A stretch of DNA of 42,723 nucleotides from Brevundimonas diminuta 470-4 (GCA_000318405.1 KB291729.1:73469-116191); one strand, 5' to 3'; shown: positions 30,993 to 42,717, counted from the first letter of the stretch. Numbers and translations are program-made. The notes: generated by a model not told the origin, from the sequence alone.

Positions 30993-32210
30993 ATGACCGA
31001 CGTCGCCCAGCCCGAACCTGCTCCAAACCCCGACCCCTTCTTCGAGACGATCCCCGATGGGCTCTGGAACGCCTGTATCGGCGTTCAGGGCAGCGAGGAG
31101 GCCTATATCGACGGCTACATCGAGGCTGCGCGCGAACTCGTTGTGGCCGTCATCGACAAGAAGATGTTCGGCAGTCGGGACTCTCTCGCCATGCCGATCC
31201 TGTACAACTGCCGACATGCGATCGAACTGTCCCTGAAGTTCGCGATAAACCGGCTGCACGACGCCGGCATGGTCGCCGAGCGTCACAAGCCGGACCACGA
31301 CATCCGCTCCCAGTGGACGCATTTGAGGGACGCCAAGGTCGGAGACGCGCGGATCGTGGATCTGGTGGCTCAGCTCGAACCCTATGTGGCGAGCCTAGCG
31401 GCCGTGGACGATGACGGACAGGAACTGCGCTACGCCAGCAACCGTGCCGGCGTAAAAAGCCTGGGCGGCTTTGCTGTCGTCAATCTCCCGCATATCAGGA
31501 CCAGTATCGAGACGTTGGAAGCGATATTGGGTCAGATGAAGATCCGCGTGCTGGAGCTCGAGCAGGAGCGCCTGACCGGCGCACACACCGGCGAGTGTTC
31601 ACGAGAGGATCTCAAGCGGGTCGCGGCGATGGTGGGGCCCCATTCCGGGTGGGGCGACGCCGAATTTTCCGACCGCAAGGCAAAGGTCATGGAGAGCTTT
31701 GGTCTCGGGAGTCGGAAGTTCAGCCAAGCGTTGACGACCATTCGAAACTCACGTCCGCTGGCGACGCTCGTCGGGATTGAGACCTCCCTGAAGCACCTCA
31801 GTGACGACAAGGCTGTCGAGGCGCTTTCGGCTTGGGCAGAGGCTCACCCCGTCAAGGACCGGACAGCGGATCTCGGATCGGCATTCTTCCCTCGGGACCC
31901 GGAGGCTATCGCCACGCATCAGCAAAGGCGTCAGAGCCTGAATGCCGCGATGACCGCCCTTCTGACATCGGAGGAACTCGCCGATCTTGAGACGGTGTAT
32001 TACCTGGGGCGCAACCGCGACGACGGCGAGCACTACGACGCCAATCTCGAGCTGACCCAGCGCACATACGGCGTCTCGGGGAGACCCATGGGGCGTCTGG
32101 ACGACGTTTTCAGCAAGACCAACCTTTTGGACGCCTTCGTCGACGGCGCAGCGGCGGCAGGCCGGCCCAGTCTCGCTCAGAAGGTCCGTGCGATCAGGCC
32201 GGGCAGGTAG
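30993..32210 (+). CDS. uncharacterised 405-residue island protein with a HEPN-like helical segment
   Basis: I do not recognise a named family. An early helical segment reads SLAMPILYNCRHAIELSLKF (about residues 63-82). It resembles the RHxxELxLK stretch seen in a group of HEPN/abortive-infection-like proteins, but the catalytic Rx4-6H spacing is not evident. The rest is mainly helical and charged, with no membrane segment or signal peptide. The ATG at 30993 has no clear ribosome site; the frame is open further upstream to the IS110 end, so the insertion may have removed the natural promoter or N-terminus. It lies between an IS and an AlpA/integrase module, the typical place for defence or accessory cargo. 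Any defence role is speculation. Confidence 0.6.
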   Translation: MTDVAQPEPAPNPDPFFETIPDGLWNACIGVQGSEEAYIDGYIEAARELVVAVIDKKMFGSRDSLAMPILYNCRHAIELSLKFAINRLHDAGMVAERHKPDHDIRSQWTHLRDAKVGDARIVDLVAQLEPYVASLAAVDDDGQELRYASNRAGVKSLGGFAVVNLPHIRTSIETLEAILGQMKIRVLELEQERLTGAHTGECSREDLKRVAAMVGPHSGWGDAEFSDRKAKVMESFGLGSRKFSQALTTIRNSRPLATLVGIETSLKHLSDDKAVEALSAWAEAHPVKDRTADLGSAFFPRDPEAIATHQQRRQSLNAAMTALLTSEELADLETVYYLGRNRDDGEHYDANLELTQRTYGVSGRPMGRLDDVFSKTNLLDAFVDGAAAAGRPSLAQKVRAIRPGR

Positions 32211-32425
32211 CCCCCCGTCAGGTTCCGATTGCCGCCGTCACATCGACGATTTGGCGGCTGAACCTCGACCTAAACGGCGTGTGGTGCGGCCTCGTCTACG
32301 GCGGTCGGCGATGAAGTGTCCGGGCGGGTTCGTCCCGCAAACGTCACATCGCATCCTGTCGGGTTTCGCCTTCGGTGCGTTTCGGTTCGATTCTATCGGA
32401 CTGGATAGCCGATGGAGATCGAAAG

Positions 32426-32707
32426 ATGGCCCGCTCAGATTCCCTCCCGCGAACGATCAAGAAACCGGAACTGCGCCAGATGGTGCCACTCGCAGACAGC
32501 ACCATCTGGGAGATGGAGCAGCGCGGAGAATTCCCCAAACGCTTCCGACTGACGCCGCGATGCGTGGTCTGGGATCTGTCGGAGGTGCAGACCTGGCTGG
32601 AAAAACGCCGCCGCACCCCCGTCACGCCGGCCAAGGCTCCGGATGTGCGCCTGCGCCGATCACGCCCCGTCCACCACGGGGCGGGCGCCTCCCGACCGCA
32701 CCTGTAA
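32426..32707 (+). CDS. AlpA-family excisionase/regulator
   Basis: 93 residues with the MerR-like winged helix of AlpA proteins: MVPLADSTIWEMEQRGEFPK, then FRLTPRCVVWDLSEVQTWLE, the family's V.W...EV..W pattern. The C-terminal 30 residues are basic and probably disordered. Such proteins regulate or direct excision of P4-like integrated islands, and the intact integrase lies 0.9 kb away. GGAG lies about 8 bases before the ATG at 32426; an in-frame upstream extension lacks this. The 215 bases before it hold no other gene. Confidence 0.85.
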   Translation: MARSDSLPRTIKKPELRQMVPLADSTIWEMEQRGEFPKRFRLTPRCVVWDLSEVQTWLEKRRRTPVTPAKAPDVRLRRSRPVHHGAGASRPHL

Positions 32708-32807
32708 GCCGCGCCTAGATTCAGAAAGCGGCGAGCGGGTCATAGCTTGCTTCAGCCGGGGATGGTTGAGCCCCGGACGACGGGACAGGGGCATCCATGG
32801 CCGATAA

Positions 32808-32836
32808 TTGATTTCTTCACCCCCGGGGCTTATATG
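32808..32836 (+). promoter_or_regulatory. sigma-70-like promoter of the candidate small RNA
   Basis: TTGATT (32808-32813) and TATATG (32831-32836) are separated by exactly 17 bases, with an AT-rich -35 flank. No ORF with a ribosome site follows, and a strong intrinsic terminator ends the unit 140 bases downstream. Confidence 0.45.
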
Positions 32837-32842
32837 TCCTCC

Positions 32843-32975
32843 CGAGGCCAGATCGGTTGAAACAGCCTCACCCGCCTCTTCGGAGGTCCACGCGTGAGCG
32901 AGATAGGGATTTCGGTCCCGGAAGCGGCTACCGAGTGACTTCTGATAAGGGCGCCTCCGGGCGCCCTTATCTTTT
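32843..32975 (+). ncRNA. candidate island-encoded small RNA (~130 nt)
   Basis: The segment has a good promoter (TTGATT-17-TATATG) ahead and a perfect 12-bp terminator behind. Inside, CCTC-TTCG-GAGG (about 32875-32886) is a UUCG-capped stem. No reading frame with a ribosome site fits. I cannot match it to a named RNA family. The terminator faces only the plus strand (TTTT at 32972-32975), so it does not serve the minus-strand gene that ends at 32967. Position between alpA and int suggests a role in island maintenance, but that is inference. Confidence 0.45.
32944..32975 (+). terminator. strong intrinsic terminator
   Basis: GATAAGGGCGCC (32944-32955) and GGCGCCCTTATC (32960-32971) form a perfect 12-bp stem with loop TCCG, followed by TTTT. 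It acts on plus-strand transcripts. It overlaps the last codons of the opposing minus-strand gene. Confidence 0.85.
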
Positions 32976-33506
32976 CCGGTGAAACTTCAGCTTCTCGCCC
33001 TTCAGCGTCTTGTCGATCAGCACGGCGAAGCGAACCTTGCTCATGTGGGCGATGGCGAGCGCCTGCGCCGGTTCAAGGCTGTAGGCGCTTTCCACGAAGA
33101 GCTTGAGATCGATGCCGGCGCCGGCGCCGCGCTTGACCCTAAAGAAGACCCTGTAGTCCCCTGCTCCGCCGTCGTTGCGCACACCGATCCGCAGGAAGTT
33201 CGCCTCCGGGGTCTGATAGACATGCGCGGTCGGCAGACCTTTCAGGATATGCGGGAGCGCCTGCGACAGCCCGTAGCGGATCGGACAGAAGACCCGCAGC
33301 CTTGGACTATCCCAGACCGGCACCGCAGTTTCGTCGTGCCGGGCGGCGTCGAAGGTCTCACTGAAGCAGTGGTTGCTGAACCGGACATCGATCTTCACGC
33401 CGTTCGGACGCGACTGGGTGGCCATCTCCAGCACGAAGGGCTCCAGATGGTCGAACGCGAGCGTCTGCCCCGCGACCTCCAGCGGCGGAAAATACGGCCC
33501 GGCCAT
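32967..33506 (-). CDS. uncharacterised protein of the integrase operon
   Basis: 179 residues, starting MAGPYFPPLEVAGQTLAFDH and ending GEKLKFHRKR. It contains the strand-rich segment IDVRFSNHCFSETFDA and a later stretch with FFRVKRGAGAGIDLKLFVES. I do not recognise the family. It has no membrane segment or signal peptide and looks like a soluble beta-rich protein. The ATG at 33506 lies 3 bases after the stop of the 43-residue ORF, which itself starts 1 base after the integrase stop. The three genes therefore form a tight operon, and this protein is probably part of island mobility or its cargo. The gene ends inside the plus-strand terminator. Confidence 0.7.
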   Translation of the reverse strand: MAGPYFPPLEVAGQTLAFDHLEPFVLEMATQSRPNGVKIDVRFSNHCFSETFDAARHDETAVPVWDSPRLRVFCPIRYGLSQALPHILKGLPTAHVYQTPEANFLRIGVRNDGGAGDYRVFFRVKRGAGAGIDLKLFVESAYSLEPAQALAIAHMSKVRFAVLIDKTLKGEKLKFHRKR

Positions 33507-33509
33507 GGC

Positions 33510-33641
33510 CTACAGTCCCAACAGGTCCGGCGACCGCCTGCGCAGTCCCGGCCGGACGGCCGTGCGCTTGGTGGCGGCAGCCTTATCCCGCGCGTCGATC
33601 ATGTCCTTGTCCCTGCATTTTCTGCTGGCATCCCGACGCAT
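33510..33641 (-). CDS. 43-residue basic small protein between integrase and operon partner
   Basis: The ATG at 33641 is one base after the integrase TAA (33643-33645), and the TAG at 33510-33512 is three bases before the next ATG. The peptide is short and very basic: MRRDASRKCRDKDMIDARDK at the start, then KRTAVRPGLRRRS near the end. Such exact packing between two genes argues for translation by coupling. No family is recognised; a nucleic-acid-binding or structural accessory role is only a guess from charge. Confidence 0.5.
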   Translation of the reverse strand: MRRDASRKCRDKDMIDARDKAAATKRTAVRPGLRRRSPDLLGL

Positions 33642-33642
33642 T

Positions 33643-34896
33643 TTAAAATTTCGGATCAAAACGCGGTGCGCTGACCTCTGACACGGTCAGAACCGGCGTG
33701 TAGGCGCGGCCCGTTTCCCAGGCGTCCACGGCGTTCGACCATTCCTGCGCCATGTGGCGGCGCTGGGTCTCGAACTCCGCCTTGTTGTAGACGCCTCGCG
33801 AAGATCGCTCTTCGTGAGCGAGCCCTTTCTCGATCCAGTCCGAGTTGAAGCCCATCTCGTGCAGCAGGGTCGAGGCCGTCCGCCGCAGGTCGTGCACGGT
33901 GAAGGGCTCGAGCGGAAGGTTACCCTTTCCGGCCCTTTCAGCGATCGCACTGGTGACGCGGTTGAAAGTCGCCCGCGACATCGGCGCATCCGCGTCATAG
34001 CGCGACGGCAGGATGTATTTCGAGTTGCCGGCGCAGGTCTTTAGAGCGACCAGGATGTCGAGCATCTGGGTGGAGAGGTAGACGTTGTGAGGGCGTGAGC
34101 GCTTCATGCGCGCAGCCGGGATCGACCAGACCGCATTGTCGAAATCCACCTCGGTCCACACCCCGTCCTGAAGTTCGCTCTTCCGAACCATGCTGAGGAG
34201 GATGAACTTCAAGCCGAGCCTGATGGTCGGCAGGGTCGCGACCTCACCCAGGAGCATCAGCATGATCCGGATTTCGGCTGGGGTGAGTGAGCGATCGCGC
34301 GGCCGGAAGGTGGCGATCGAAGCCGGACCCACGTCATCCGCAGGATTGTCGATCTTCTCGCCGTGGAGGATGGCCCAGCCGTAGATTTGTTTGACGATAT
34401 CCCGGACATGGATCGCCGTGGCGGGCGCCCCGCGATCCACAATCGCCTTGCAGTGGGCCCGCAGATCGTCGGGTGTGATCTCGCTCAGCAGGCGGTTCTT
34501 CCACTTCGGCAGGATGTCCCGATTGAAAATCGCCCGGCGCATGTCGCGGGTGCTGTCCGCCATCGGCGCGCGGTCCATCCAGCCCTGGGCGACCTGTGCG
34601 AAATCGTGAGCTTCCTTCAGGCGACGTTTGGCGCGCTGCTTTTCAACGGCGGGCGACACCCCGTCCGCGATCGCCTTCTTCACCTCGATCAGCCGCTCAC
34701 GGGCTTGGGCCAGCGTCAATCCGGCGCTGCCGTAACGCCCGAGCGTCAAGGTCTCTCGACGGCCGTTGAACCGATAGTCGTAGCGGAATGAGATTGCGCC
34801 GCCCGTCGAGACATAGACGTACATGCCGTCCCTGTCGGTACTCTTGTAAGCCCTTGCTTTCGGACGCAAATTCTTCAGTGCAGTGTCGGTAAGCAC
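33643..34896 (-). CDS. P4-type tyrosine integrase of the guaA-linked island
   Basis: About 417 residues from GTG 34896. The N-terminal DUF4102 domain reads LTDTALKNLRPKARAYKSTD and YDYRFNGRRETLTLGRYGSA. The catalytic domain shows Arg in MVRKSELQDGVW, HxxR in FTVHDLRRTASTLLHEMGF and the Tyr in SRGVYNKAEF, so all main active-site residues are present. I prefer GTG 34896 because (M)LTDTALKNLRPKA is the usual family start and GAGG precedes it; an ATG at 34962 is the alternative. The gene starts about 290 bases from the guaA stop, and guaA 3' ends are common integration sites. It is intact, so the island may still be mobile. Confidence 0.9.
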   Translation of the reverse strand: MLTDTALKNLRPKARAYKSTDRDGMYVYVSTGGAISFRYDYRFNGRRETLTLGRYGSAGLTLAQARERLIEVKKAIADGVSPAVEKQRAKRRLKEAHDFAQVAQGWMDRAPMADSTRDMRRAIFNRDILPKWKNRLLSEITPDDLRAHCKAIVDRGAPATAIHVRDIVKQIYGWAILHGEKIDNPADDVGPASIATFRPRDRSLTPAEIRIMLMLLGEVATLPTIRLGLKFILLSMVRKSELQDGVWTEVDFDNAVWSIPAARMKRSRPHNVYLSTQMLDILVALKTCAGNSKYILPSRYDADAPMSRATFNRVTSAIAERAGKGNLPLEPFTVHDLRRTASTLLHEMGFNSDWIEKGLAHEERSSRGVYNKAEFETQRRHMAQEWSNAVDAWETGRAYTPVLTVSEVSAPRFDPKF

Positions 34897-35077
34897 GGTA
34901 TAATCGCCTCTGTCCGTCGGCCCTCGAATTCGGTCGCGCCGAGACGGTTTTTTCCTATTCATCTCAATGACTTGCTCGAAATGAATACCGTCAGGGCCTG
35001 GCCCGATGTCAGGACGGTATGAGCCCGAGTCTGCCAGATCAATGCAGCCGCGTACCGTCGCGCAGTCCGACAAAACG

Positions 35078-35110
35078 AAAAAAGACCCTCCGAATGGCTC
35101 CGAAGGGTCT
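35078..35110 (-). terminator. intrinsic terminator downstream of guaA
   Basis: On the minus strand AGACCCTTCGGAGCC pairs across ATT with GGAGGGTCT and is followed by TTTTTT (A-run at 35078-35083 on the plus strand). It lies 77 bases after the guaA stop, on the coding strand of guaA. Confidence 0.75.
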
Positions 35111-35182
35111 CGACAGAATTCACAATATTGTCAGGCCTTTAGAGGCCGTTTCGGAAGCGATACCGAATGCTACCGAAGGGTC
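35089..35182. repeat. imperfect 20-bp direct repeat at the guaA 3' end, possible attachment core
   Basis: CCGAATGGCTCCGAAGGGTC (within the terminator, 35090-35109) and CCGAATGCTACCGAAGGGTC (35163-35182) are nearly identical direct repeats about 74 bases apart, between the guaA stop and its terminator. The interval contains further symmetry (GGCC-TTTAGA-GGCC and CAATATTG). One copy may be the chromosomal end and the other the island end of an att site, or arms bound by the integrase. Confidence 0.4.
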
Positions 35183-35186
35183 GGGA

Positions 35187-36745
<1,559 letters not shown>

Positions 36746-36749
<4 letters not shown>

Positions 36750-37441
36750 GAGGTCGAATCCGGGGCGAGCGATTGCGCGAGGGTTTGGCCTTGGAGGGCC
36801 GGAATTTCAAGGGCGGAGAGGCCGTGTTCCGCCAGCACGGCGATCAGGCCGTCCACGGCCTGGGCCAGGTTCTGGTCCACCAGATGCAGGGTCGAGGTCC
36901 AGTCGTGCAGGCCCGTCAGCTCTGCCTTGCCGTCCGACACGCCGCGCAGCGCGACCAGCGGCAGGCCGAAGGTCTGGGCCGCGCGGACCAGCGCCCACGT
37001 CTCCATGTCCACCATCTCGGCGTCGATGGCGTCATAGGCTGCGCCGGAGACGACGTTTCCGCCGGTCGACAGGCGCGCGCTCGGCACGCCGGGAATGGGG
37101 CACGGCAGCGGCAGGACGGCGGGCAGGTCCAGCAGCGGCGTCACGCCCTTCTCAAACCCCAACGGACTGGCGTCCATGTCGCGATAGGCCACGGACGACG
37201 CCTGATAGACCGCCGCATGATCCAGAACGCGCGATCCGCACGACCCCAGCGACAGGATCAGGTCCGGCGTCTCTCCCCTCGCCTCCAGCCGCGCCAGAGC
37301 CGCCGTCAGCGCCACCGCCCCCTCGACCGGCCCGATGCCGGTCATCAGCGGATCGATGCGGGCGCGCAGGTGCTCGCCGTATTCCGCAGGCGCCGCCATC
37401 ACCGGCAGAACCGTGACGGCGCCGTAGCGCTCAAGCCTCAT
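36746..37441 (-). CDS. 5'-methylthioadenosine/S-adenosylhomocysteine nucleosidase-like protein
   Basis: 231 residues of the nucleoside phosphorylase fold. [17 protein letters not shown] (about 33-49) resembles the MTAN glycine-rich loop. [17 protein letters not shown] (about 141-157) carries the Glu and Met-Glu that grip ribose in this family, and [11 protein letters not shown] holds the catalytic Asp of the SDG motif. It probably splits MTA or SAH to adenine and a thioribose, clearing methylation by-products. It lies between an rRNA methyltransferase, which makes SAH, and guaA, and overlaps both by ATGA. That suits a methyl-cycle and purine salvage role. Specificity within the family is not certain. 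Confidence 0.82.
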
Positions 37442-38733
37442 GAAGCGCGCTCATACAGGGCGATGAAGAAGCCGTCCGTGCCGGTCGCGGCGGGCGACAG
37501 ACGCAGGCGATTTCCTTGCGCCAGCGCGGTCAGGCGTTCGCGCCCTGCTTCGGTCAGGTCCGCGCTGTGCGCCGCATCGGCGACGGGGACCGGCTTGAAG
37601 TCCGAATGCGCGGCCTCGAAGGCGGCGGCGGTCGCCTCGTTCTCGGCGCCCAGCACCGAGCAGGTGACATAGGCCAGACGCCCGCCCGGCCGCACCAGCT
37701 TGGTCGCCTGCCCCAGGATGCGCAGTTGCAGCGCGTGCAGGCGCGCGACTTCCTCGGCCGTCAGGCGCCAGCTGTCTTCCGGCCGACGCCGCCAGGCGCC
37801 CGAGCCCGAGCAAGGCGCGTCGACGAACACCACATCGGCCTGACCGTTCAGATCCTCGACCCCGCCGCCGTTCGTGCCCAGCAGGCGCAGGTCGGCCTCG
37901 ACGCCCGCGCGGGCCAGTCGCGGCTTCACATTGTCCAGCCGCTTGGCCGAGACGTCGCAGGCGATCAGCGCCCCCTGCCCCTGCATGGCCTGCACCAGAC
38001 CCAGCGTCTTGCCGCCGCCGCCCGCGCAGTAATCCACCACCGTCGCGCCGGGGAAGGCGCCGGACAGCCAGCCCACGACCTGACTGGCCTCGTCCTGAAT
38101 CTCGAAATGGCCGTTCTGGAAGCCGTCCAGCGGCTGCACGTTCGGCGCCGGCTCGGCGTGCAGACGCAGGCCCCAGCCCGATAGCTCCGTGCGCTGAGGC
38201 GACAGCCCGGCGTCGCGAAGCTCGGCCTCGACCTCTTCCATCGTGGCGCGCAGGCCATTGACCCGCAGGTCCACCGGCGCGCGACCGCTCAGGGCCTCGA
38301 CCTCTTCACGCCAACGGTCGCCATGGACCGCCTTCAGGTCCGCCGTCACGAAGTCCGGCAGGGCGACCTCGGCCAGATCGGCCGCGTCCTCGTGCGCCGC
38401 GATACGTCCACGCTCGTGCTTGGACAGCGGGCGCGGGCCATAGCCTTCGCCGTTGTAGAGACCCTCGATCTCCTCCAGCGTCGCGCCGTCCAGCAGCGAC
38501 AGGGCGCCGACGATCAGGGCGCGTCCGTCCTGACGCCCGCCCATGAAGGCCGACAGACGGCCCCGCGCGCGCAGCACCTGATACACGCGCTCGGCGATGG
38601 CGCGTCGGTCGCCCGAACCGGCATAGCGGTTCTGCTGGCTCCAGGCCTTGAGCACGGCGTCCGCGGGCTGGCGGCCCTGCGAAATGCTGTCGATGATGGC
38701 GGCGGCGGCGGCCAGACGGGCGGCTGGGGTCAA
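37438..38733 (-). CDS. rsmB: RsmB/NOP-family rRNA (cytosine-5) methyltransferase
   Basis: 431 residues from TTG 38733, one base after the MAPEG stop, so translational coupling is likely; the ORF extends further upstream only by overlapping that gene. The N-terminal NusB-like helical domain (AARLAAAAAIIDSISQGRQP) is followed by the Rossmann methyltransferase domain. SAM motif I is VVDYCAGGGGKTLGL, and the catalytic Cys is in FVDAPCSGSGAWRRRP. The second Cys (YVTCSVL) is also present, which is the two-cysteine signature of m5C enzymes. The likely target is 16S rRNA C967. Whether it is RsmB itself or a close NOP/Sun relative cannot be settled by eye. Confidence 0.85.
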   Translation of the reverse strand: MTPAARLAAAAAIIDSISQGRQPADAVLKAWSQQNRYAGSGDRRAIAERVYQVLRARGRLSAFMGGRQDGRALIVGALSLLDGATLEEIEGLYNGEGYGPRPLSKHERGRIAAHEDAADLAEVALPDFVTADLKAVHGDRWREEVEALSGRAPVDLRVNGLRATMEEVEAELRDAGLSPQRTELSGWGLRLHAEPAPNVQPLDGFQNGHFEIQDEASQVVGWLSGAFPGATVVDYCAGGGGKTLGLVQAMQGQGALIACDVSAKRLDNVKPRLARAGVEADLRLLGTNGGGVEDLNGQADVVFVDAPCSGSGAWRRRPEDSWRLTAEEVARLHALQLRILGQATKLVRPGGRLAYVTCSVLGAENEATAAAFEAAHSDFKPVPVADAAHSADLTEAGRERLTALAQGNRLRLSPAATGTDGFFIALYERAS

Positions 38734-38734
38734 A

Positions 38735-39133
38735 TCAGACTCGGATGAAAAGGGCCAGAAGGCACAGCGCCAGTCCCGCAAGCGAGACCAGCCACACCAG
38801 CGACCGGATATAGGGAACGCCCAGGGCGTAAAGCGGGATATAGGCGACGCGCGCCCAGAAGTAGAGGCCTGCGCCCCACGCCGTCAGCGCGCCGGTCAGG
38901 TCGGCGACCTGGGCGATCAGCACGGCGCCGATGAACAGCGGCAGGGTCTCAAACAGATTGGCCTGCGACCGCTCCAGACGGCCGACGACGGGGCTTTTGG
39001 CTTCGGGCGTCTTGTCCCGCGCCCCGGCGTTCCACGACAGGCCGAACTCGCGCGTTCGGGCGAAGGCGGGCAGAAAGATCTGCACCAGGGCCAGCACCAG
39101 CGTCGCCGCCAGATAGGTCAGTTCAATCGTCAC
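38735..39133 (-). CDS. MAPEG-family membrane protein
   Basis: 132 residues with four hydrophobic helices. ELTYLAATLVLALVQIFLPA comes first, then the polar loop WNAGARDKTPE and GRLERSQANLFETLPLFIGA, the signature helix of MAPEG (membrane-associated eicosanoid/glutathione) proteins. YFWARVAYIPLYALGVPYIR follows. Eukaryotic members conjugate glutathione; bacterial short forms are of unknown function. It follows the guaB terminator by about 25 bases and leads the run into the RsmB-type gene, with one base between them. No oddities. Confidence 0.85.
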   Translation of the reverse strand: MTIELTYLAATLVLALVQIFLPAFARTREFGLSWNAGARDKTPEAKSPVVGRLERSQANLFETLPLFIGAVLIAQVADLTGALTAWGAGLYFWARVAYIPLYALGVPYIRSLVWLVSLAGLALCLLALFIRV

Positions 39134-39157
39134 GCCCGTCTCCTGTTCTACTCGCCC

Positions 39158-39192
39158 AAAACAAAACCGCTCCCGACCGGGGCCGGGAGCGG
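39158..39192 (-). terminator. intrinsic terminator of guaB
   Basis: CCGCTCCCG (39167-39175) and CGGGAGCGG (39184-39192) form a perfect 9-bp stem just after the guaB stop. On the minus strand it is followed by TTTTGTTTTG. The MAPEG gene starts only 25 bases beyond, so its promoter must be very close or read-through must occur. Confidence 0.85.
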
Positions 39193-39198
39193 ATCAGG

Positions 39199-41344
<2,146 letters not shown>

Positions 41345-41348
<4 letters not shown>

Positions 41349-42067
41349 CGCTTGTTCAGCGCCACCAGGAAGACCTCGGCGCTCCCTTTCCGGCTCGATT
41401 CGGGCTTCACATATTTCACCGTCTCGAACTCTTCGCGCAGGCGCGTCAGCACCCCGCCCGCATCGCCCCCCTGGAAGTTCTTCGACACGAAGTTCCCGCC
41501 CGGCCGCAGGGTCCGAATGGCGAAGTCGGCCGCGATCTCGATCAGGGCGATTATCTTCAGGTGGTCGGTCTGACGGTGGCCGATGGTGTTGTGCGCCATG
41601 TCCGACAGCACCAGGTCCGGCGGCCCGCCGATGGCGTCCAGCATCTGCTGATCCACGCCCGGATCGGTGAAGTCGGCCTGAATCAGCGTCGCGCCGGGAA
41701 TCGGCTCGATCATCAGCAGGTCCACGCCCGCCACCGCCGCCGCGCCGCGATCCAACGCCACCTGCACCCAGCCGCCCGGCGCAGCGCCCAGGTCGATGAC
41801 CCGCGAGCCGCGCTTGATCAGGCGGAACTTGTCGTCGATCTCCATCAGCTTGAAGGCCGCGCGGCTGCGCCAGCCCTCGGCCCGCGCGCGGTCGGACCAT
41901 TCGTCCGACAATTGTCGCTTGATCCACGCCTGGCTGGACAGGGTCTTCTTGTCGGCCGTCTTGATCTTCTGGCCGACCTTGCGGCCCGAGGCTGTTCCGC
42001 CCGTAGGCAGACGCACCATGCGGCGGCGTTCCTGCGGCTTGTCGGCGGGCTTTTCGTCTTCACTCAT
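41345..42067 (-). CDS. rlmE: 23S rRNA 2'-O-methyltransferase RlmE (FtsJ)
   Basis: About 240 residues from ATG 42067, with GGGAA upstream. The family core is intact: SQAWIKRQLSDEW near the start, catalytic Lys in SRAAFKLMEIDDKF, SAM motif VIDLGAAPGGWVQVALD, Asp in DLVLSDMAHNTIGH, Lys in GGNFVSKNFQGG and Glu in SSRKGSAEVFLVAL, giving the K-D-K-E tetrad. It methylates U2552 in the 50S A-site loop during late assembly and is often heat-induced. The N-terminal ~40 residues are a basic extension usual in alphaproteobacterial homologues. Upstream it diverges from the cyclophilin gene over 80 bases. Confidence 0.93.
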
Positions 42068-42147
42068 GCTTCCCACATAGCCCTGACGGCGTTCAGCCGC
42101 TATGACCCGCGCACAATTCCGGCTCGCATAACCTCAAGGAGCGCCCG

Positions 42148-42612
42148 ATGGCCGACCAAACCCTGACCTTCACCCTGGACACCGGCGACGGCGAAGACCG
42201 CAACGTCGTCATCAAGCTGCGCGACGACCTGGCGCCCAACCACGTCAAGCAGATCACCGACCTGGCCAAGGAAGGCTTCTACGACGGCGTGGTCTTCCAC
42301 CGCGTGATTCCGGGCTTCATGGCCCAGGGCGGCGACCCGACGGGCACCGGCACCTCGGGGTCGTCCAAGCCGAACCTGAAGCAGGAATTCTCGAAGGAGC
42401 CGCACGTGCGCGGCGTCTGCTCCATGGCCCGCACCGCCAACCCGGACAGCGCCAACTCGCAGTTCTTCATCTGCTTCGACGACGCCCGTTTCCTCGACGG
42501 CCAGTACACCGTCTGGGGTGAAGTGATCGAAGGCATGGAACACGTCGACGCCCTGCCCAAGGGCGAGCCCCCGCGCGCGCCGGGCAAGATCGTCAAGGCG
42601 ACCGTCGCCTAA
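42148..42612 (+). CDS. ppiB: cyclophilin-type peptidyl-prolyl cis-trans isomerase
   Basis: 154 residues, a compact cytoplasmic cyclophilin without signal peptide. Motifs include FYDGVVFHRVIPGFMAQGGD (the catalytic Arg and the F..Q surface), GVCSMARTANPDSANSQFFI and FLDGQYTVWGEVIEGM. All active-site residues are in place. It catalyses proline isomerisation in protein folding. AAGGAG lies 6-7 bases before the ATG. The final residues APGKIVKATVA are typical. The choice of ppiB over ppiA follows from the lack of export signal. It is followed by repeat-rich sequence at the window end. Confidence 0.92.
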   Translation: MADQTLTFTLDTGDGEDRNVVIKLRDDLAPNHVKQITDLAKEGFYDGVVFHRVIPGFMAQGGDPTGTGTSGSSKPNLKQEFSKEPHVRGVCSMARTANPDSANSQFFICFDDARFLDGQYTVWGEVIEGMEHVDALPKGEPPRAPGKIVKATVA

Positions 42613-42622
42613 GGAACTATCT

Positions 42623-42668
42623 CCTCCCCACGGCGTGGGGAGGGGGACCACGAAGTGGTGGAGGGGCT
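42623..42668. repeat. double-hairpin intergenic repeat after ppiB
   Basis: CCTCCCCAC-GGC-GTGGGGAGG (42623-42643) and ACCAC-GAA-GTGGT (42647-42659) are two perfect adjacent hairpins. Arrays of this style (CCCTCCACCACTTCGTGG and CCCCACGCCGTGGGG) are frequent between genes in Caulobacterales, as I recall them. The first may also end ppiB transcripts, although no T-run follows. Confidence 0.55.
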
Positions 42669-42693
42669 GGGCGACGGCAGAACCAAGCGGGGG

Positions 42694-42717
42694 CCCCCCC
42701 CCCCCCCCCCCCCCCCC
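42694..42717. other. 24-base C homopolymer at the window end
   Basis: GGGGG is followed by 24 C, then GCCCCC to the end. A run this long is rare in real bacterial DNA and sits exactly at the sequence end, so a contig-end sequencing or assembly artefact is most likely. Confidence 0.7.

Noticed and set aside
38734..38781. Longer N-terminus of the RsmB-like protein
   Set aside because: It would overlap the MAPEG gene; TTG 38733 lies one base after the MAPEG stop and fits coupling.
42694..42717. C24 tract as a biological phase-variable repeat
   Set aside because: It lies at the very end of the sequence with no gene attached, so an end artefact is more likely.
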